Source: Marinosulfonomonas sp. (GTDB lineage Bacteria; Pseudomonadota; Alphaproteobacteria; Rhodobacterales; Rhodobacteraceae). Taken from it: DNA of 35,749 bases. The notes under the pieces are model-generated. The model did no database searches. It saw nothing but the letters and a program-made list of their open reading frames with translations, and was not told where the DNA came from. The DNA is taken from contig JALSRG010000095.1 in assembly GCA_026984915.1 (NCBI GenBank), positions 1-35,749 on the forward strand, read 5' to 3'. Of the stretch, positions 32,809 to 35,749 are shown in pieces. Each line of letters begins with the position of its first letter. The first letter of the stretch is position 1. The position numbers and the translations under genes were made by a program.

Positions 32809-34200
32809 GTGCGCAATCTGATCCTGATACTGGCTTTGGCCATTTTGGCCGCCTGTAGCAGCTCTGACCTGCCAATGCAGGATCTGGGCGCAGGTCCGTC
32901 CGGAAAACGGGAAATCCTGCCGCCAATGAAATTTTTCGGCGAACAGCCCGTGACCCCGGCACAACGCGCCAATCGCGAGATCAGCCGGGATTTCATGGAC
33001 CTGACGTTTCATACGGAAAAAGACAGCCGGATACCTGTCCTGACCCGGTTCGAAGGCCCGATCAGCCTGCGCGTGACAGGCCATGTGCCGGGAACACTCG
33101 ACCGCGACCTGACGAGGCTCCTGAACCGTTTGCGAAAAGAGGCCCGCATTTCCATCTCGCGCGTGGCCCCAAGCCAACAAGCCAATATCACCATAGAAAT
33201 TGTGCCGCGCGTGCAGTTTCGCAGCCTGTCAACACAGGCTGCATGTTTTGTTGTCCCGCAGGTGGGCGGATGGGCTGAATACAAACGCAAACGGCGCACG
33301 AGTGCCGTCAAATGGGCAAACCTGCGCCACCGCGAGAAACTGGCCATCTTCATTCCGGGCGGGATCAGCCCGCAGGAAATGCGCGACTGTCTGCACGAAG
33401 AACTGGCGCAGGCACTCGGCCCGCTGAATGACCTGTATCGCCTGCCCGACAGCGTCTATAATGACGATAATTTCCATTCGGTTCTGACCGGGTTTGATAT
33501 GCTGATCCTGCGGGCATATTACGCTCCGGAACTGCACAACGGGATGACAGAGGCGCAGGTGGCGGCCCGGCTTCCGGCATTGCTGGCGCGCCTGAACCCG
33601 GCGGGGCAGCGCCGGTCAGCAAAACCCGGGTTTCCCGACACCCCAAGACTCTGGATCAAGCAGATTCAAACGGCGCTGTCGCCCGGAAAATACATCAGCA
33701 GATCGGCCCGCAGAAATGCCGCGGCCTCGGCGGTGATCCTGGCACGTCAGAACGGGCTGTACGACATGCGGCTTGGCTTCTCTCTCTACGCCTTTGGCCG
33801 GCTTTCACTGGCCGATGATCCGAATGCGGCCCTCGCCGCCTTTCAGGAAGCCGTGAATATCTTTCGCAGCCAACCACAAACCGAAATCGCGATTGCCCAC
33901 ATTGCCTGGCAGCAGGCAACCATTGCGCTGTCTGACGGAGACGCGCTGACAACAATTGATCTGGTGAACGCAAATCTGCCCGCGGCAAAGCGGGGCCAGA
34001 ACGCCGCCTTGCTGGCGACGCTGCTGATGCTGAAGGCGGCAGCTCTGGATATGGTTCAACGCCCCTCCGAGGCACGTGCCGTTCGCCTCGACAGTCTTGG
34101 CTGGGCGCGCTATGGGTTCGGATCAGACAAGGAAGTGCGCAGGCAGTTGCAGGACGTATCCGCCCTGGCATTGCGTGCCAAAAACCGAGGTACTCCATGA
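32809..34200 (+). CDS. DUF2927 lipoprotein
   Basis: A 463-residue predicted lipoprotein starting at GTG 32809, one base after the GNAT stop. The N-terminus is MRNLILILALAILAAC with lipobox LAAC (Cys16). The N-terminal half holds the DUF2927 domain. Residues 194-208 read CLHEELAQALGPLND, then LYRLPDSVYNDDNF, a pattern that resembles a metalloprotease zinc motif (HExxH..G..H/D) with altered ligands. The C-terminal part (about 300-460) is helical and TPR-like (FQEAVNIFRSQPQTEIAIAHIAW). Biochemical function unknown. It ends overlapping the start of a 54-codon gene. Confidence 0.83.
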   Translation: MRNLILILALAILAACSSSDLPMQDLGAGPSGKREILPPMKFFGEQPVTPAQRANREISRDFMDLTFHTEKDSRIPVLTRFEGPISLRVTGHVPGTLDRDLTRLLNRLRKEARISISRVAPSQQANITIEIVPRVQFRSLSTQAACFVVPQVGGWAEYKRKRRTSAVKWANLRHREKLAIFIPGGISPQEMRDCLHEELAQALGPLNDLYRLPDSVYNDDNFHSVLTGFDMLILRAYYAPELHNGMTEAQVAARLPALLARLNPAGQRRSAKPGFPDTPRLWIKQIQTALSPGKYISRSARRNAAASAVILARQNGLYDMRLGFSLYAFGRLSLADDPNAALAAFQEAVNIFRSQPQTEIAIAHIAWQQATIALSDGDALTTIDLVNANLPAAKRGQNAALLATLLMLKAAALDMVQRPSEARAVRLDSLGWARYGFGSDKEVRRQLQDVSALALRAKNRGTP

Positions 34201-34361
34201 TTGTAATCGCAGGGTTTCTACTGGGAGCAGTACTGGGCGCGGTCGTCGCAAAACGGCGCAAGGGGAATCTGCTGGACATGCTGCAATATGCTTTTGTCTA
34301 TGCCATTGCCCTGTCGATTGTCGCGCTTTTCATCACCATTTTCATTGACCGGGCCAACTGA
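34197..34361 (+). CDS. Small two-helix membrane protein (54 residues)
   Basis: An open frame of 54 codons, ATG at 34197 overlapping the DUF2927 stop (ATGA) and ending three bases before the VWA start. It encodes two hydrophobic helices, MIVIAGFLLGAVLGAVVA and YAFVYAIALSIVALFITIFI, joined by a basic loop KRRKGN, so an inner-membrane hairpin with the loop in the cytoplasm is likely. It fills exactly the space between the two genes. I recognise no family. Tight coupling and lack of any gap argue it is real. Confidence 0.72.
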   Translation: MIVIAGFLLGAVLGAVVAKRRKGNLLDMLQYAFVYAIALSIVALFITIFIDRAN

Positions 34362-34364
34362 TCA

Positions 34365-35549
34365 ATGTTTCTGCCGTTTTTTGACAGTCTGCGCAGTGCC
34401 GGGGTTCCGGTCAGCCTGCGCGAATACCTTGGATTTCTGGAGGGGATCAGCAAGGGTCTGGTAACCTATGATATCGACGGATTCTATTACTTTGCCCGCA
34501 CCGCCATGGTCAAGGATGAACGCAACCTCGACAAATTTGACCAGGCGTTTGCCAAAGCCTTTGAAGGGCTGGACAGCATAAGCGCCCAGGAGGTGCTGAA
34601 TGCCATGGACCTGCCAGAAGACTGGCTGCGCAAAATGGCGGAAAAACACCTTTCCGAGCAGGAAAAGGCCGAAATCGAAGCGCTCGGCGGCTTTGAAAAG
34701 CTGATGGAAACCCTGAAAGAGCGCCTGAAAGAACAACAAAAACGCCATCAGGGCGGCAGCAAGTGGATCGGCACTGCCGGCACCTCGCCGTTCGGCGCCT
34801 ATGGCTATAACCCGGAAGGGGTACGGATCGGGCAATCCGAAAGCCGGCACCAACGGGCTGTGAAAGTCTGGGACAAACGCGAATTTCGCAACCTTGACGA
34901 CAAGATTGAACTGGGCACGCGCAACATCAAGGTTGCCCTGAAACGTCTGCGCAACTGGGCTCGGGACGGCGCCATTGAGGAACTTGATCTGGATGGCACC
35001 ATCCGCGCCACGGCCGAACACGGCTATCTTGATGTCAAGACACGCCCCGAGCGGCGAAACGCGGTAAAACTCCTGCTCTTTCTGGATGTGGGCGGGTCGA
35101 TGGATGCGCATATTCGCGTGGTCGAGGAATTGTTCAGCGCCGCCCGGGCGGAATTCAAGCATCTGGAGTATTTTTATTTTCACAACTGCCTGTACGAAGC
35201 TGTGTGGCGTGACAATACGCGCCGCTGGCAGGATCAAATTCCGACCTGGGAGGTGATCCACCGTTTTGGCTCTGATTACAAATGCGTCTTTGTCGGTGAT
35301 GCCGCCATGTCACCCTATGAGATCGCTTATCGTGGCGGGGCCAATGAGCACTGGAACGAAGAGCCTGGCCAGCTTTGGCTTGAGCGGGCCCGCAGCCAGT
35401 GGCCCGACAACCTGTGGATCAACCCCCTTCCCCAAGAGCATTGGCGCCATACCCAGTCAGTGCAGATGATCCGCGAGATTTTCGACGGACAAATGGTGCC
35501 GATGACGCTGGAAGGCCTGACGCAAGGTATGAAGCAACTGGGGCAGTAA
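34365..35549 (+). CDS. VWA-domain protein (CoxE-like), partner of MoxR
   Basis: A 394-residue protein of the CoxE-like group. Residues 1-160 are mostly helical (MFLPFFDSLRSAGVPVSLREYL opens it), with an amphipathic coiled segment rich in Glu and Lys around 95-130. The VWA domain begins near residue 234; the MIDAS is FLDVGGSMD (Asp241), with Gly in the second position instead of the usual Ser (DxSxS), and a later FVGDAAMSPYEI. VWA proteins of this type work with MoxR AAA+ ATPases to mature or dismantle protein complexes. Confidence 0.87.
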   Translation: MFLPFFDSLRSAGVPVSLREYLGFLEGISKGLVTYDIDGFYYFARTAMVKDERNLDKFDQAFAKAFEGLDSISAQEVLNAMDLPEDWLRKMAEKHLSEQEKAEIEALGGFEKLMETLKERLKEQQKRHQGGSKWIGTAGTSPFGAYGYNPEGVRIGQSESRHQRAVKVWDKREFRNLDDKIELGTRNIKVALKRLRNWARDGAIEELDLDGTIRATAEHGYLDVKTRPERRNAVKLLLFLDVGGSMDAHIRVVEELFSAARAEFKHLEYFYFHNCLYEAVWRDNTRRWQDQIPTWEVIHRFGSDYKCVFVGDAAMSPYEIAYRGGANEHWNEEPGQLWLERARSQWPDNLWINPLPQEHWRHTQSVQMIREIFDGQMVPMTLEGLTQGMKQLGQ

Positions 35550-35636
35550 ATCCTGAAACCTGTCTGGACACTTGCCTGCCCCCTGTCGTTATGCTGTGAT
35601 CGGCTATCCTCGAAACCTTAGGGCAAGGAGCCTTCT

Positions 35637-35749
35637 GTGATTGCAGGCCTGCAACAGTTATGGAACAAGCATCGGCTGCTGCTGATCGCCTTTTCGCTTG
35701 CCTGCTTCCTGACTTTGTTTTTCGCCGCTCGTCTTGTCATGTTTTCCCT
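35637..35749 (+). CDS. Partial membrane-protein gene, cut by the window end
   Basis: A GTG start at 35637 with AAGGAG six bases upstream opens a frame that runs to the end of the window without a stop. The 37 visible residues contain one hydrophobic helix (LLLIAFSLACFLTLFFAARL). Too short to assign. It follows the VWA gene by 87 bases on the same strand. Confidence 0.6.
   Translation, partial: MIAGLQQLWNKHRLLLIAFSLACFLTLFFAARLVMFS

Noticed and set aside
1-35749. CRISPR arrays
   Set aside because: No regularly spaced direct repeats of 23-40 bases and no cas-like genes were seen. The repeat family found is dispersed, not arrayed.

Overview
The window reads as a chromosomal segment of a marine-type alphaproteobacterium, most likely Rhodobacterales (Roseobacter-like). 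Evidence for this is the gene order rpmF-plsX-fabH-ihfA-merR, the dgt-argS-SPOR-nagZ-scpA-scpB block, a double-length dCTP deaminase, a single-cysteine DksA, and moderately high GC with closely packed, often overlapping genes. It is mostly core genome with a few accessory spots. Nothing looks like a plasmid, prophage or CRISPR array.

Layout. 1-3.5 kb: the tail of a short-chain dehydrogenase; a translationally coupled minus-strand operon (EamA exporter with a frameshift, NIPSNAP protein, antibiotic-biosynthesis-monooxygenase-fold protein) facing a divergent ArsR-type regulator whose start codon lies in an inverted repeat; then a second EamA transporter. 3.7-8.1 kb: ABC-F ATPase (Uup-like), ornithine-lipid acyltransferase OlsB, methionine sulfoxide reductase MsrB, BamE-like lipoprotein, YceD/DUF177. 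8.3-12.1 kb: rpmF-plsX-fabH, then ihfA-merR behind its own likely promoter. 12.2-14.7 kb: tRNA-Pro(GGG) with promoter and terminator, dcd, an IS481-family remnant and an orphan outer-membrane beta-barrel gene. 14.7-21.9 kb: scpB, scpA, nagZ, SPOR protein, argS and dgt on the minus strand, with divergent erpA. 22-29.6 kb: a NiCoT-like metal transporter, then an envelope-glycolipid locus (UDP-glucuronate 4-epimerase; ArnT-like GT83; polyprenyl-phosphate sugar synthase GT2; LAB_N membrane protein; second GT83; PAP2 phosphatase), then xthA. 29.6-35.7 kb: FAD monooxygenase, dksA, and a plus-strand cluster moxR-GNAT-DUF2927 lipoprotein-54-aa membrane protein-VWA protein, ending in a partial membrane-protein gene.

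How the parts work together. The 22.7-28.8 kb locus holds most of what is needed to make UDP-galacturonate, load it on a polyprenyl phosphate, flip it, and place it on lipid A or core, possibly at positions freed by the PAP2 phosphatase. It resembles the rhizobial Rgt system. The moxR...VWA cluster looks like a AAA+/VWA chaperone pair tied to a lipoprotein with a degenerate metalloprotease-like motif.

The most unusual signal is not a gene. A family of short repeats (core TAGGGTCAAAACCCG or TAGGGCGTAGACCTATAAAC) sits at five of the six convergent gene junctions in the window and after dcd. It nearly always supplies the TAG stop codon of the adjoining gene. Three copies carry a second conserved module (GCGCYGTTTTCCC...), and one site is a perfect 32-bp palindrome.
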